NCBI GenBank assembly: GCA_013398015.1
Contig: VZRR01007715.1
Coordinates: 310,001-374,000 of the forward strand
Length of the DNA: 64,000 bases
Source: Oreocharis arfaki
Lineage: Eukaryota; Chordata; Aves; Passeriformes; Paramythiidae
Reading direction: 5' to 3'
The position numbers and the translations under genes were made by a program. Positions 48,616 to 59,632 of this stretch are shown piece after piece; the stretch's first letter is position 1, and each line of letters starts with the position of its first letter. The notes under the pieces were generated by a model, which saw nothing but the letters and a program-made list of their open reading frames with translations, made no database searches and had not been told where the DNA came from.

Positions 48616-51477
48616 CATTAAGCCTTGCAGTTGTTTAACATACTAGTTGTTAACACTATCCTGCCTTTTACTGATATGTCTGTTCTTATTTAGAGGAGAT
48701 GCAAGAAAGGGGTATGAAAGGAGTGGGGATTTTTTATCATATTACAAGCTCAGAATTGTGTGCATTTCTTATTAGTTCTACCACAATTGCTGGTATACAG
48801 TATACTGTGAAAATGTGAGACATGCCATATCTCTTAATTAGGCACAAATGAGGTGTAATGGAACACCACTATATTTTATTATAGAAAAACAAAAACTGTG
48901 GGACCAAACACAGTCTGTTTAAGACATGAATGAGCCCCAAATGCACTCACCACATGTAACATCATGAAGCTATTTTTAAACATAGCAAGAGAAGAGCTAC
49001 AAAGTTAACTTACCTGATCTTAAACAGCACAGAATCTCAAACGTTAGCTGCGAGGGAACTACTTCCTAAACACAAGCGTTCTTGTTTACAGTATGTAATT
49101 AACAGAGTAGAAAAAGTCAAAATTACTCACAAGAGTCCTGACGATGCAATAGCAAACTATCTAAGACAGGAAATTCCAGGGCAATATTATAAAACAAGTA
49201 GGAATAAACATGCATAAAGTCAGGAACTGACAGGCCTCTGGATTACTGCAACTGTAGGAATCATGCTCATGCATGCCAGGCTATAATTTATGAAACGGAG
49301 CCCAGGAAACAACCAATCGCTCAGCTTCTCCTAACAAGTCCAACTGGCTATGAAAAGCTGGAAGTGCTGCACAGAACAATGAAGAGGAGCTATCCCACAT
49401 ATTAATCTGCTTATCTAGGATTGCCTTCTGTGTAGAGAGAGGGAAGCATGCAACAAGGAGAGGGGAAAAAAAAGAAAGATGGAAAAATCAGTTTCACTGT
49501 TAAAAGAACAGAATAAATTCCAGTCAACATGCAAATCCTCCATTGCAGTCAGATGGCTAGTACTGTAGTCAAATATTTGTAGCATCTGCTAAAACATTTC
49601 AGAAGACCACCATCTTCCTTAGCAGTGATTATTTTTCACAATATTGACAGAAATCTATAAAAACTGGATTTACATTTCTTATGCAATTGTTTCACTGTTG
49701 TGCTGCTGTCAATTTACTGCTACATCTAAATGTGAAACGTCCTTCCATAAAATCTGATTAGAGTAAGATTATTCTTTCTACAGATGGCAGGTGGCTGCAG
49801 TGCATTAACAAGCCATCCTTCCTGGAAAGCCATCTGCATGGTCCGAGGATTTAAGGTTTAAAAGACCATCATTTACAAGAAAGACAAGAGGCACAAAAGA
49901 ATTAACAAGCAAGAAAGAAACACTTTAAATGTATGAACAGACCAGAAATTACATATTAGAGCATATGGAGTGAAAGTTGTCCTTCCTGGGAAATTCCATG
50001 GTTTCAAAACTTGGGTTTGACCAATCTGAAGCTAACATTCATGTGATTTTTTCTGAGAAATAACTTTAATGAAGTGCTTTAGATTAGGAGAAAGTAATTT
50101 ATTTTTTAAATTAATATTAAATAAATATTGAAATATTTATTATTATAGTTTATTTTATAAAGTAGTGTAAAATAAAATTTATACTTTCATCTAGTGAAAA
50201 ATACAGAGAAGTCTGTCAAGATAAAAATTTGGACCTTACTGAATTATCTTCCTATAAATGTGTACACTGAATTCTCTGTGTTGATAAAATTTCTATTACT
50301 AAAAAAAAAGTATGAAATTAATACATAAAAAGCTACAGTTTTTGAAAAGAGCTGTTGGCCTGTTTATACAGAAACCCTAGTGATACTGAATGAAAACACA
50401 AACAACCTGGCGTGAGTTAGCATGACTTTGACAAGAATGGAAATCATGTAGGTTTGGTTTGTTCCTCCTTAAATCCTTTTTAGATGCAGTTATTCTTCAC
50501 ATTCCTTTCTTTTTCTTCTTCCTCTAGTAATTCATGCCATAATAATTTTTAAAATCTCCTGGGCAAAACGCATTTCATAAAACCCACTCCTGTATTTGCT
50601 GTCATGGTACCATATCCAACAGACTCTACAGATATTTTGCAGTTTTAGATTCTTTCCCAGAAGACAGCTGGTAGCTGCAGATGACCATCTGAACCACTTT
50701 GTCCTGCTGGGCACCATAACTTGAATTAGAGAGACAGAACCCTTTAATCTCATGAATCATGTCTTTTCACATACCTAGGCAGGCTTCCCCCCAGGTTTAC
50801 AGTCTACATAGTAATCATGAGATTTTTCAGCATTGCATCCTTTTAAGTACGTCTTGATGAAATCTTACAATGAAAAAAAGAAAAAAACCCAGTAAGCTGA
50901 AAATGAAAAGTTTGTAACAGACACTGAAAGTGATATTCAGCTGTGTTGTTTCTGTTAATGAGAAAAAATTCTCCATGTTCCACAGGTTCTTGAGCAACAC
51001 ATAATGGAATAACTTTGTTCCAAGAGTCTATAATTCCACCAGGACTAAAGAGCAGCCACCTCCAAAGAAGAGGATTTGTAAACCAAAGGGCAAAGTTGAA
51101 GTGATATCATACAAATAATAACAAATAAAAAAAAACTTTTTAAGGGCTAATATTATACAATTTGACCTATCAATTTGAAAATATTCTAGTCACACTTATG
51201 GGGTGCATACAAAACCTGCAGTTATCTATATTTATTGGCAACCTTGCCACCAGCCCATATTCTATTTGGAACAACACAATGGCTTCATAGATTTGGAACT
51301 TGACTTAGTTACTCTTGCAAGTCATGTCTCTGGACTGAAGAAAACCCTGTAATTTTCAATTTCAGCTCCCTGATTTGCTAACATAAGTAAAATAAATCAA
51401 CTACCAGCTGGTTTCTTTCCATGATGGCTGAGGAATATATCCTCCAAAGAAGAGCATTTGTTAATGACAGGTGAGTG

Positions 51478-51508
<31 letters not shown>
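51478..51508. repeat. (TA)10(CA)5 microsatellite
   Basis: Ten TA units (51,478-51,497) followed by about five CA units. A compound dinucleotide repeat, probably polymorphic. Confidence 0.92.
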
Positions 51509-51510
<2 letters not shown>

Positions 51511-52702
51511 AAGCGCTTTTTGTCAGATTAATTCAAGCAATGGTCTGCCTTTCCCCTCAAAACAGGCTTCCTAATTGTCCCTTCTATCCCATCATACATT
51601 GATTTTATGAAAGGCTCTGGTTAGGAAAGAAAATGCCTTCCCCATATCCATGCCAAGAACATCGTTTTTACACCTTTTGCTTCTTTTTATGACCTTCCCA
51701 AATAAAATGCGAAGGTGTTAGCTCTAAGTCTCTCAACAAAGAAACCTACCACAACTCTCAGATAAACCCTCTAAGAGTGGCAGTCTCTCATTTTGTTTCT
51801 CAAGATCACAAAGAGCATTAGCTTCTACCATTTCCACCAGTGCAGGATTATACCTGTAGCCTGACACCCACATTCAGTGTTTTGAAAACAAAATCCACTG
51901 AGTACCATAAGAAATTGGTACCATTCCCTTATTTGCTGTATAACTCTGGACTGTATCACATTGCCAGTTTACTCTAGTTCAATTTAAAATCAAATAGCTT
52001 AACTGAAGTAATATCTTCAGTTGAGAAAAGTCTTCACTGAATAACAGGATTGTCTGAGGTAAAGTAATACAGTTAATCCTTCAGTACTTAAGATAACATA
52101 TCCTTTTCTTCTATCTTGTTAAATTATTCATCTCCATAATAGGAGTTTTCTGCGTGTAATTCATTCCTTCTGTACTTGGCTGCCTTTCAGAACTCCCTGA
52201 TTTATTGTGTTTCTGAGTCTGCCACACTGATATCAACTTCACATCAACTAATAAAGTCAGCACCCTTAAAAGTAATGCATTCCTCTGCCAGTTACAATTT
52301 TTTAAAATGGTTCATCCACAAATGATTTCTCTTTGCCAATGTTTGAAATTATTTCGTTAGCTGAAAACTTTTTTAAACACTGTAGCTTAAAAGGAAAACA
52401 TCAAGCAGGAACTTCAGCACTTATCTGCCTGGAGGTTAGTCTTTCTGGCAAACTGAAGGGGAATCCCATTTTCATACATTAAAGTGTCTGGGCATAGTAG
52501 ACTGATCTGGCTGGAAGAGGAAAGCACAGCCTAGATATGAGTGAGGCAGCTTGGTAGTTACAGCTGTCTTTATGGAAAAGAGCTAATGGGAGGCACTTCA
52601 TTCCTCATCTCTCCTTAGCTAGGTTGAGACCTGTGAAAAAAGGGCTACTTTTGTCAGTGGCAATTATGCTGTCCAAAAGAAGAATTCGCAATTAAGTAAA
52701 CA

Positions 52703-53275
52703 CAATTAATTTCCTCCATGGTAGCTGGCATGTACTTATATTTGGGATTTTTGCTGGAAATGTTGTTCATAGCACTGACATACATCAGCTATTGCTGATG
52801 TATTGCTGAGCAGGGCTCACACACATAAGAGCTGTTTCTTCTACTCACCCACCTCACCAGACAGGAGGCTGGGGGGCACAAGGAGTTACAGGGGGGACAC
52901 AGCTGGGAAGGCTGACCTCCACTGACACAAGGGAAATCCCATCCCATCCCATCCCATCCCATCCCATCCCATCCCATCCCATCCCATCCCATAGAGCATT
53001 GTGCCCAGCATGTAAAGCTGGGGGAGGAAGGAGGAAGAGGGAGGATGATTGGAGTGATGGTGTCTGTCTTCACAAATCACTGTTACACGTGATGGGGCCC
53101 CACTCTCCTGGGGGATGGCTCAATGCCTGTCTGCACTTGGTAAGTGGCTTTCCCTGTTACACTGCCTTAATGTCAACCCACAAGTTTTCTCACTTTCACT
53201 CCTCTGATTCTCTCCTCCATCCTAGGGGAGCCTGAGTAAATGAGCTTAGTTGCCAGCCGATATTAAGCCATAACA
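52703..53275 (+). mobile_element. ERVL-like LTR, 5' part decayed
   Basis: Blocks of the common avian ERVL LTR appear in order on +: TTAATTTCCTCCATGGTAGCTGG (start region, decayed), ATTGCTGAGCAGGGCT near 52,800, GGGGACACAGCTGGGAAGGC near 52,892, GGGGGAGGAAGGAGGAAG near 53,020, TGTTACACGTGATGGGGCCC near 53,082, then GTCAACCCACAAGTTTTCTC and the terminal TTGCCAGCC ... CCATAACA at 53,275. The 3' end is therefore firm, while the first ~25 bases are not recognisable and no target duplication was found. The copy has lost part of the R region near 53,140-53,165. An (ATCCC)11 microsatellite sits in U3. No internal retroviral genes are present. Confidence 0.75.
52936..52992 (+). repeat. (ATCCC)11 pentanucleotide repeat inside LTR U3
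   Basis: Eleven exact ATCCC units (52,936-52,990) plus AT. On the minus strand it reads as a Met-Gly-Trp-Asp repeat peptide, an artefact of the frame. It sits just upstream of the segment corresponding to the LTR TATA region (here AGCATGTAAAGC). Confidence 0.95.
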
Positions 53276-56200
53276 GTTACACTCCCATATATATAAATTT
53301 TCTCAAAGCACTTTCAACCCCATTGTGGATTTTGCTGCTCAACCCTCAGGTTTCACACTCCTTCATTCCTGCAGTTCCAGAAGTGTCTTGTTGATGACAT
53401 GGTATTTGCAAGCTTAAACATCTACAGATTTACTTGCTCCCACAAAATGTATTTATGCTTGGCTTTCTGAGGGTCACCTGCAATCCATGAAGTTGATATG
53501 GAAGTAATTGTAACCAGCTTCTCTGTATGGGCTAACTGTATAAGCTACAAAATCACCCCTTGCAGTGCAAACATAAAATATACAGACAGATAGGCATATT
53601 GCTATCACACCCTGATCTAAAAACAGCAGCAAAATTCTACAAGCTAGGGCACATTAATAATTGCAGATATAAACAATGGAAGTAGAGATCTACAGGCAGG
53701 CTACAAGAGAAATTGTGACTGTTTAGTCATCTGATAAATCAGCAGGTATAACCTGCTAGTGAACATTACATGAAGAATAAGGTTGCTCTGATACTATTTG
53801 GGAACAAACACTGTGTTCTGAATGAGTTGAGGTATAAGCAAACATATGGTATTTAATAAACAAGTTGTTCATGTCTTCAGATGCTGATTTTATTTGATAC
53901 AGCAGCAATGCCAACAAACGCCAGATCATAAAACAATGTTGTACTCTTTATGGTAGTTTTGTGAAGGAAATCATTTGAACTGCACACAAAGAAACATGGA
54001 AAATATGCAAGGAATGGAACATATGATCCGTGAATACACATCCTACGTCAGAAGCAGAAGGACCTCATCCAGCATGTAACTCTATAAAGATTTAGTAAGA
54101 CACTATATAAAAGAACGTGAAACTCCTGCTTACAGTAAACAAAAACAACCTTTAGTTCAGGTTACATCATGTGTCTACAACAAACAAGCTGAAGAAACAC
54201 TGCACACATAGCAAATTTTTGGGGAAACCAATAAATAAAAAATTCATTTAGGAACCCAGGTATTTATCCGTACTAATGGTTCAGATGCTCATGAAAAAGC
54301 TCAGCCAGTGCTAAAGTTGCTACTAGATGCACAGTTAACTGGAAAATTCAATATGAAAACAATATAAGCAATTTTGTTTTCTGCATAAAGGAAGAACAGA
54401 GTTGTACAGTTTGGCTGTATTGCTTGCACACCTTAAGACTGTATAAAATACGCTGTATTACAAGCATGTGCTTGTATTTTGCTTGGAATGGAGATACTTC
54501 AAGACCCTCAAAGAACTTCTAAACCAACTTTATATTTAGTAAATATTCTTATTTCAGTAAAATCAGTTATTACTGATTTTAATAGAACAGTTACAGTAAG
54601 TCAGACTGACTAATTCAGCCCCGTTTCCCAGATTTGAAAGTAAGCTATATGGGATACTTAGAGGAAGACATGACCAACATCTCCAATAAACAGAAAAGAA
54701 TAAAAAAGTAAGAAAACAGGTTTTATTGAAAACATCCTTTTCCTTTTAATAAAGTCTAGATATAGAACTCATTTCACATACAAAGAATGGAAACACATAC
54801 ACTCTATACCACAAATACTAGAAAATACAGGAGTGTAGAATTCCTCTCAGTTTAACATATGTTGAGAGAGAAACAATGTTAAGCAACTTTTCCCATGACC
54901 ACTGACTCTGGAATGGAATTCCATCTTCTGACTCTTACTCCAGAATTTAAGCCACAAATACTCAGCTCCCTCATTATGCACTGCAGCAAGTTACAGCTTA
55001 AAAGCTACATATGAGGCTGTGAGGTTGTATAAACTGCTTCTGTAGGACTGAGCATCCTGCATGTGTAGGATCAGCTTAATGTTTTTGAAGTTGTATTACC
55101 TACATCCCAGAGCAGCAAAGATGAAAGACTGTTAGATCTCATTTGTCTGCTCTAAAGCAGTCACATTTAGACTAAGGAGAGGCTGGAGGCAAGGGAAATC
55201 AGTTCACCCACAAAGGCTGGTACATGAAGGGAGAAAAGTAATAAAATTATTCCAGAAAGAGCAGAAGATATGGGGGCAACTAGAAGCCTCATTGACTCAT
55301 ACAGATACACAGAAAGCGCAAGGAACAGGCTCACAGGAGACAGACATGCGTTAAAAAAAAAAAAAGTTCTCTCTTAGACATACTCTTTCTCCCACAGAGG
55401 TAAGAAATAAAGATAAAGAGATGGAAGAGAAACTCCACAATCCAGAGAACTAATTTTCTCCATAGTAACTAGTAACATCTGGTCAAGAATGAAGAAACTG
55501 TCTCCAAGAGACTAAGAGAGCATGTCTTTAAAAGAATGGTAAACCTTATGCTCAGACATATGCCAGATAAGCTAAGAAAGCAGCTAACTGAAGTTCAGCA
55601 CCTACCAGACCCAATATGTTTGCCACCCTGTTTACAAACCTTGTAAATATCCAGCTGGGGAAGCCCTACAAAGCTTCTGTTTTCTTACTCCCTGAAGAAT
55701 CTGATTGCACTAGAACTTGTTTGAGTTGAGAACCAATTTAGGCACTAGAAACTTTAAAAATGACAGCTGTACAGTTACACACAAAACTGATGCATTCAAG
55801 TCCCAAAAGTAAGGAAGTCTGTAGTCCCTTGAGAAGGGATTGCAACCGTGTTAGAAACTAGCCATAAAATAGTAAAACTTGGCCTTTCTAGCTTCTGAGA
55901 CTAGATTTCAGAAACTGAAGTATTTCGTACAGTATTTTTAGAGGAGGCTTTTCTTGATAGAAGGAAAGTGATTTGTATGTAGCTTCCTAAGTTTATACTC
56001 AGAAAAAAGCACTGTGCATTACATCTGCCACTCTAAAACGTCAGTGATGGTTAGGGAGAACTGACAGTCGCTGGCCTACACAGCAGAGTCAGCACTGAAG
56101 CACAGTTACCACTTAAAGATACTACCAACAAGCCCAGGAACCTGGTAGCCTGTTGGCATTGATGGATCACTGAGGCCAAGCACTGGCTCTCAAGGAGTGA

Positions 56201-57403
56201 AAATGAATACTGAAGAATGAACCCCTGCCATTACCTCTCTCCCTATCTTAAGCTGGGAACATAAGGCTTTTCTTTCACTGCTTCCAGCTGGGTACAAACT
56301 ACTTGTTATATGTTGATCTCCTATAAATAGAACCAGGTACAAAAGAGTGGGGAAGATTAAATCAGCATGTTTTCTGCCTAGTGCAATTCCCAGAGGTGGT
56401 ATGAGTCAGAATATCCATGCAGAGTGATTTAACAGCAGAGAAGAAAAAAGTACTTTCTGAGACCCTCATGAAGTCCCGGGGAGAGAGAAGGGAGAAGTGC
56501 AAGGCTGTCAGGAAGAGAGTAAAATTTCAAATCAAGGGAGAAGAGGAAGGGAGTAAAAAACAGCCTTCACTTTACCTTTTTTGGGAGTCCCACAAGTTCA
56601 ACAGTAGCGACAAATCTGTAAGGGGCTGGACTCTTGCCCTGGTCTTCCTTCTCGCCCCCTCTGGAAGACTCAGATATTCTCAGTGTAGCAGCAGCTGTCA
56701 CTCTGGCAGCAGCAGTGTGAACCCAGCTGACTAAGTTCATATGTGCAGTTATTTTAGCACATTGCCTTTTTCTTTCTTCTCAAAAAAAAATCTGGCAATT
56801 AAATACTTCGGATAGCTCAGCTAGATCTGGATAAGATTTGAGCGAGTAGAGAAAAAAAGCCCTAAACAATCCAGTTCTCTCGGTCCTGGTATTCTTTTTC
56901 TCAAACAAGTGTTGTGAACAAAGATGTAAGAGATTTAAGAGGAAGAGTCTTCTCTCTGGTGGGAAATATTAAGCAATCAAGTTGTAAGCAGAGCAGGTCA
57001 CACTGTTGGTTGCAAAACACTAACTGAAAATAATTGTCTTAAGAGCATGAAATAGTTTTTAAGAACTACCAGTGCCATCTTTAAACCACAATCAAGCCTG
57101 TGACAGGCAAAACAATGCTGGCTCTTCCTTTCAACTTTTCTTCTCTCTTGCTCTGATCATAAAAAGCAATAGCCTGCAAGCTGAGTTGTGGTTTAAAGCC
57201 CATTCTGCCCAATTCATCCTTCTTTAAAGTCATCACAGTCTAAACATAGATCATACACAGCCTATTCTGGTCAGAGGTTTTCAACAGATAGAGGTGAAAA
57301 ATTTGCAGAGAACACTTGAAAATCCTGTGTCCCTTACCCCTATCCCAAAGAGAGGCAATGTCTTTCTGTCTTCATAAGTAAGTTTCAATAAATTTGTAAA
57401 TAT
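53276..57403. other. AT-rich non-coding stretch
   Basis: Nothing recognisable beyond a run of 13 A near 55,352-55,364. A 105-codon frame at 56,417-56,734 (+) starts with a Lys/Glu/Arg-rich segment but has no splice or family support. Confidence 0.6.
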
Positions 57404-57806
57404 TCTCACCTTGGGTACTGTGTGGTTCTGGACCTCACAATTTAAGGACATTAAAGTACTCGAATGCATCCAGAAGAGGGCAAGAAGACTGGTGAGAGGC
57501 CTGGAAAGAATGTCTTACAAGGAAAAGCTGAGGACTTTGGGCTTGTCTAGTTTAGAGACAAGGAGGGTGAGGGATGACCTCATTGCTGTCTACCCTTGCT
57601 GAGGAGAGGAACTTGAGGCACTGGTGCTGATCTCTTCTCTGTGGTGTCCAAAGAGGCTGTGGAGTCTCCCTCTCTGGAGATATACAAAAACATCTGAATA
57701 CACTCCTGAGTAGTGTGCTCTGGAGGACACTGCTAGAGAAGGAAGGGTGGAACTAGCTGATCTCCAGTGATCTCTTTGAACCTTACCAATTCTGTGATTC
57801 TGTGAT
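57404..57806 (+). mobile_element. CR1 LINE 3' fragment with internal deletion
   Basis: It starts in the RT C-terminal region (CIQKRARRLVRGLERM and LGLSSLETRRVRDDLIAV, about 57,465-57,590) and then jumps, near 57,600-57,645, to the last part of ORF2 and the 3' UTR (AGGCTGTGGAGTCTCCCTCT). It ends with two octamers, ATTCTGTG ATTCTGTG, at 57,790-57,805. The jump implies an internal deletion of roughly 100-200 bases against the family. Confidence 0.88.
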
Positions 57807-58015
57807 GTGTGAGAATGCTTCAAAGTTGAGCCAGGACAGGTTTAGACTGTACATTACCAAGCATTTAATTAGCAAGAGATTGGTCAAGTCCTTGAATAGG
57901 CTTCTTGGAGAGTTAGTTGGTGCCCCCAGTCTGTCAGTGTTTAAGAGGCATTTGGATAAAACTGCAGCTTTTGGTCAACCCTGAAGTGGTCAGACAGTTG
58001 GACTGGGTGATTGCC
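57807..58015 (+). mobile_element. Second CR1 3' fragment, different subfamily
   Basis: It begins right after the tail of the previous CR1 with TTGAGCCAGGACAGGTTTAG and encodes the ORF2 C-terminus (LSQDRFRL, then APSLSVFKRHLD, to about 57,960), followed by a short 3' UTR (GAAGTGGTCAGACAGTTGGA). The sequence differs from the upstream copy at homologous positions, so it is a separate insertion and not a duplication of it. Confidence 0.82.
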
Positions 58016-58943
58016 CACAGAATGACAGAATCATTTATATTGAAAAAAACCTCTGCAATCTTCAAGTCCCACTGAACACCACCACATTGTCAAGTAGACC
58101 GTGGCACTAAGAGCCACATTCAGTCATTCCTTAAACACCACCAGGGACAGTGTCTGCACCACCTATCTGGGCAGCCCATTCCCATGCTTAATCACTCTTT
58201 CTGTGAAGAAATTCTCCCTCATGTTTGACCTGAACATCCCCTGGCACAGCTTCAGGCTATGTCCTTTCTTCCTGTCACTTGTTACCTGGAAGAAGAGACT
58301 ATAACCTGACTACACCCTCCTCTCAAGCAGGTGAAGAGGGTGATAAGGTCTTCCCTGAGCCCCTTTTTCTCCAGGATAAAAAATCCCAGCTCCCTCAGCC
58401 ACTCCTCATAGGACTCACTCTCCAGACCCTTCCACAGCTCTGTTGCCCTTCTTCAGACTCACTCCAGGATCTCAATGTCCTTCCTGAGTTGAGAGGCCCA
58501 CAACTAGACTCAACGTGTAGCTTGACCAGTGTCAAGTACAGCAGGAAAATCACTTCCCTAGTCCTGCTGGCCACATCATTGCTGATACAGACCAGGATGG
58601 CATTGGCCTTCTTGGCCACTTGGGCACACACTGGCTCATGTTCAGCCACTGTCAGCGAGGACATCTAGTTTATTTTCTGCTGGGCAGCTTTCCAGCCACT
58701 CTTCCCCCTGCCTGTAGTGCTGCCGGGCATTGCTGTGGCCAAAGTACTGGACTTGGCACTTGTTCTTGCTGAACCTCACACTGTACATCTTGCCCTATCT
58801 ATCTCACTTCTCCAACCCCCTTTTGCAGAGCCTTCCTACTCTTCAGCAGATCGACACTCCCACCCTACTTGGTGCTGTCCATTAAGTTACAAATTTACTC
58901 AATCCTTTCACCATCCAGATCATCAATAAAGCTATTGAACAGG
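58016..58943 (-). mobile_element. CR1 LINE, 3' part, minus strand (split by LTR)
   Basis: On the minus strand this is the CR1 RT C-terminal region and 3' UTR. The 3' end is at 58,016 (reverse of the octamer tail, CACAGAATGACAGAATCAT). AQVAKKANAILV (about 58,600) and SRTREVIFLLY (about 58,560) are typical ORF2 residues. Further on, TTCAGCAGATCGACACTCCC and CATCAATAAAGCTATTGAAC match the family's RT palm region in reverse. It breaks at 58,943, where an LTR is inserted, and resumes at about 59,593. Stops and frameshifts are present. Confidence 0.9.
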
Positions 58944-59120
58944 TGTTGTGGCCAGGTGTCTGGTGGTAGGGAGGTAGCCACAATCCCTCAAAAGTGTCTC
59001 CAGCTGGGAGCCACACGGCAAGGCCACTGCACACACACTCACACAGAGTCCAGATGGCTTCTTCAATAAGCCAACGGCAAAGAGTCAGGAGAGATCTCCG
59101 TGTAGGGTCCACAGGAGAGG

Positions 59121-59126
59121 TTTATT
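59121..59126 (-). promoter_or_regulatory. LTR polyadenylation signal
   Basis: AATAAA on the minus strand, about 95 bp downstream of the LTR TATA box, consistent with a short R region. Confidence 0.6.
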
Positions 59127-59216
59127 CCAGCCACACATGTGGAGTAAGTTCACGGAGAGAGACACTGACACAACAAAATGGGAACACATAAGAGGCTGAA
59201 AGAGAAAGGGTCCAGA

Positions 59217-59224
59217 TTTTTATA
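59217..59224 (-). promoter_or_regulatory. LTR TATA box
   Basis: ATATAAAA on the minus strand within GACCCCATATAAAAATCTGG, with two CCAAT-type boxes further upstream in U3. Confidence 0.6.
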
Positions 59225-59592
59225 TGGGGTCAGCAGGGGCGGAGAGAGAGCATCAGGGAACTGATGTCAGAGGACGCAGGGGCGGTACACAGGCGGGACT
59301 AGGGTATGGGAGCCAATGGGAAAACTCTGGGGGAGCGGTGAGGGAGCAAGGGCCAATGGGGGAAACAGGAAAATAGGAGAACCTTCTAGATATGGTAGAA
59401 AGGGGGCGGGGAGGCAACGGGCCAACCGGGTAAGCCGAACTGGGTACATCAGCATAATGTAAAAAAGCAGCCTGGGAGAGGCCTCTTTGGTCTCCCTAAC
59501 CTGGGGAGTATGACTAGGGCTCATCCTTCGGTGGGGGGCAGGGGGGCAGGGCGTGTTCTTTGCCTACAGGTTCACTGGCCTCCATAAAGAGG

Positions 59593-59632
59593 ACTGAGCG
59601 CAACATTAAGCTCGATGGGACACCACTGGTCA
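59593..59632 (-). mobile_element. CR1 continuation past the LTR
   Basis: ACTGAGCGCAACATTAAGCT followed by GGGACACCACTGGTCACA matches, in reverse, the CR1 segment that normally follows the TATTGAACAG block ending at 58,943. It ends within about 40 bp, at the 5' truncation point or at decay beyond recognition. Confidence 0.7.

Larger units (their letters stand above)
47077..52702. other. AT-rich non-coding stretch
   Basis: No gene or interspersed repeat is recognised. It holds a G-run cluster at 48,598-48,615, very AT-rich palindromic sequence near 50,098-50,165 and a TA/CA microsatellite at 51,478-51,508. Confidence 0.55.
58944..59584 (-). mobile_element. Solo LTR nested in minus-strand CR1
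   Basis: The interval begins TGTTGTGGCC and ends GGCCTCCA on +, i.e. TGGAGGCC ... CCACAACA on the minus strand. It interrupts the CR1, which continues on the other side (ACTGAGCG ... GGGACACCACTGG). Minus-strand landmarks are inverted CCAAT boxes (59,313-59,317 and 59,353-59,357 on +), a TATA box (ATATAAAA, 59,217-59,224) and AATAAA (59,121-59,126), in the order U3-R-U5. Flanking AACAGG and AAGAGG may be a 6-bp target duplication with one difference, leaving two unassigned bases on the right. It is GC-rich and has no internal genes. Class not assigned. Confidence 0.72.

Noticed and set aside
52789..53080. Minus-strand frames with a Met-Gly-Trp-Asp repeat peptide.
   Set aside because: They are produced by the (ATCCC)n microsatellite inside an LTR.
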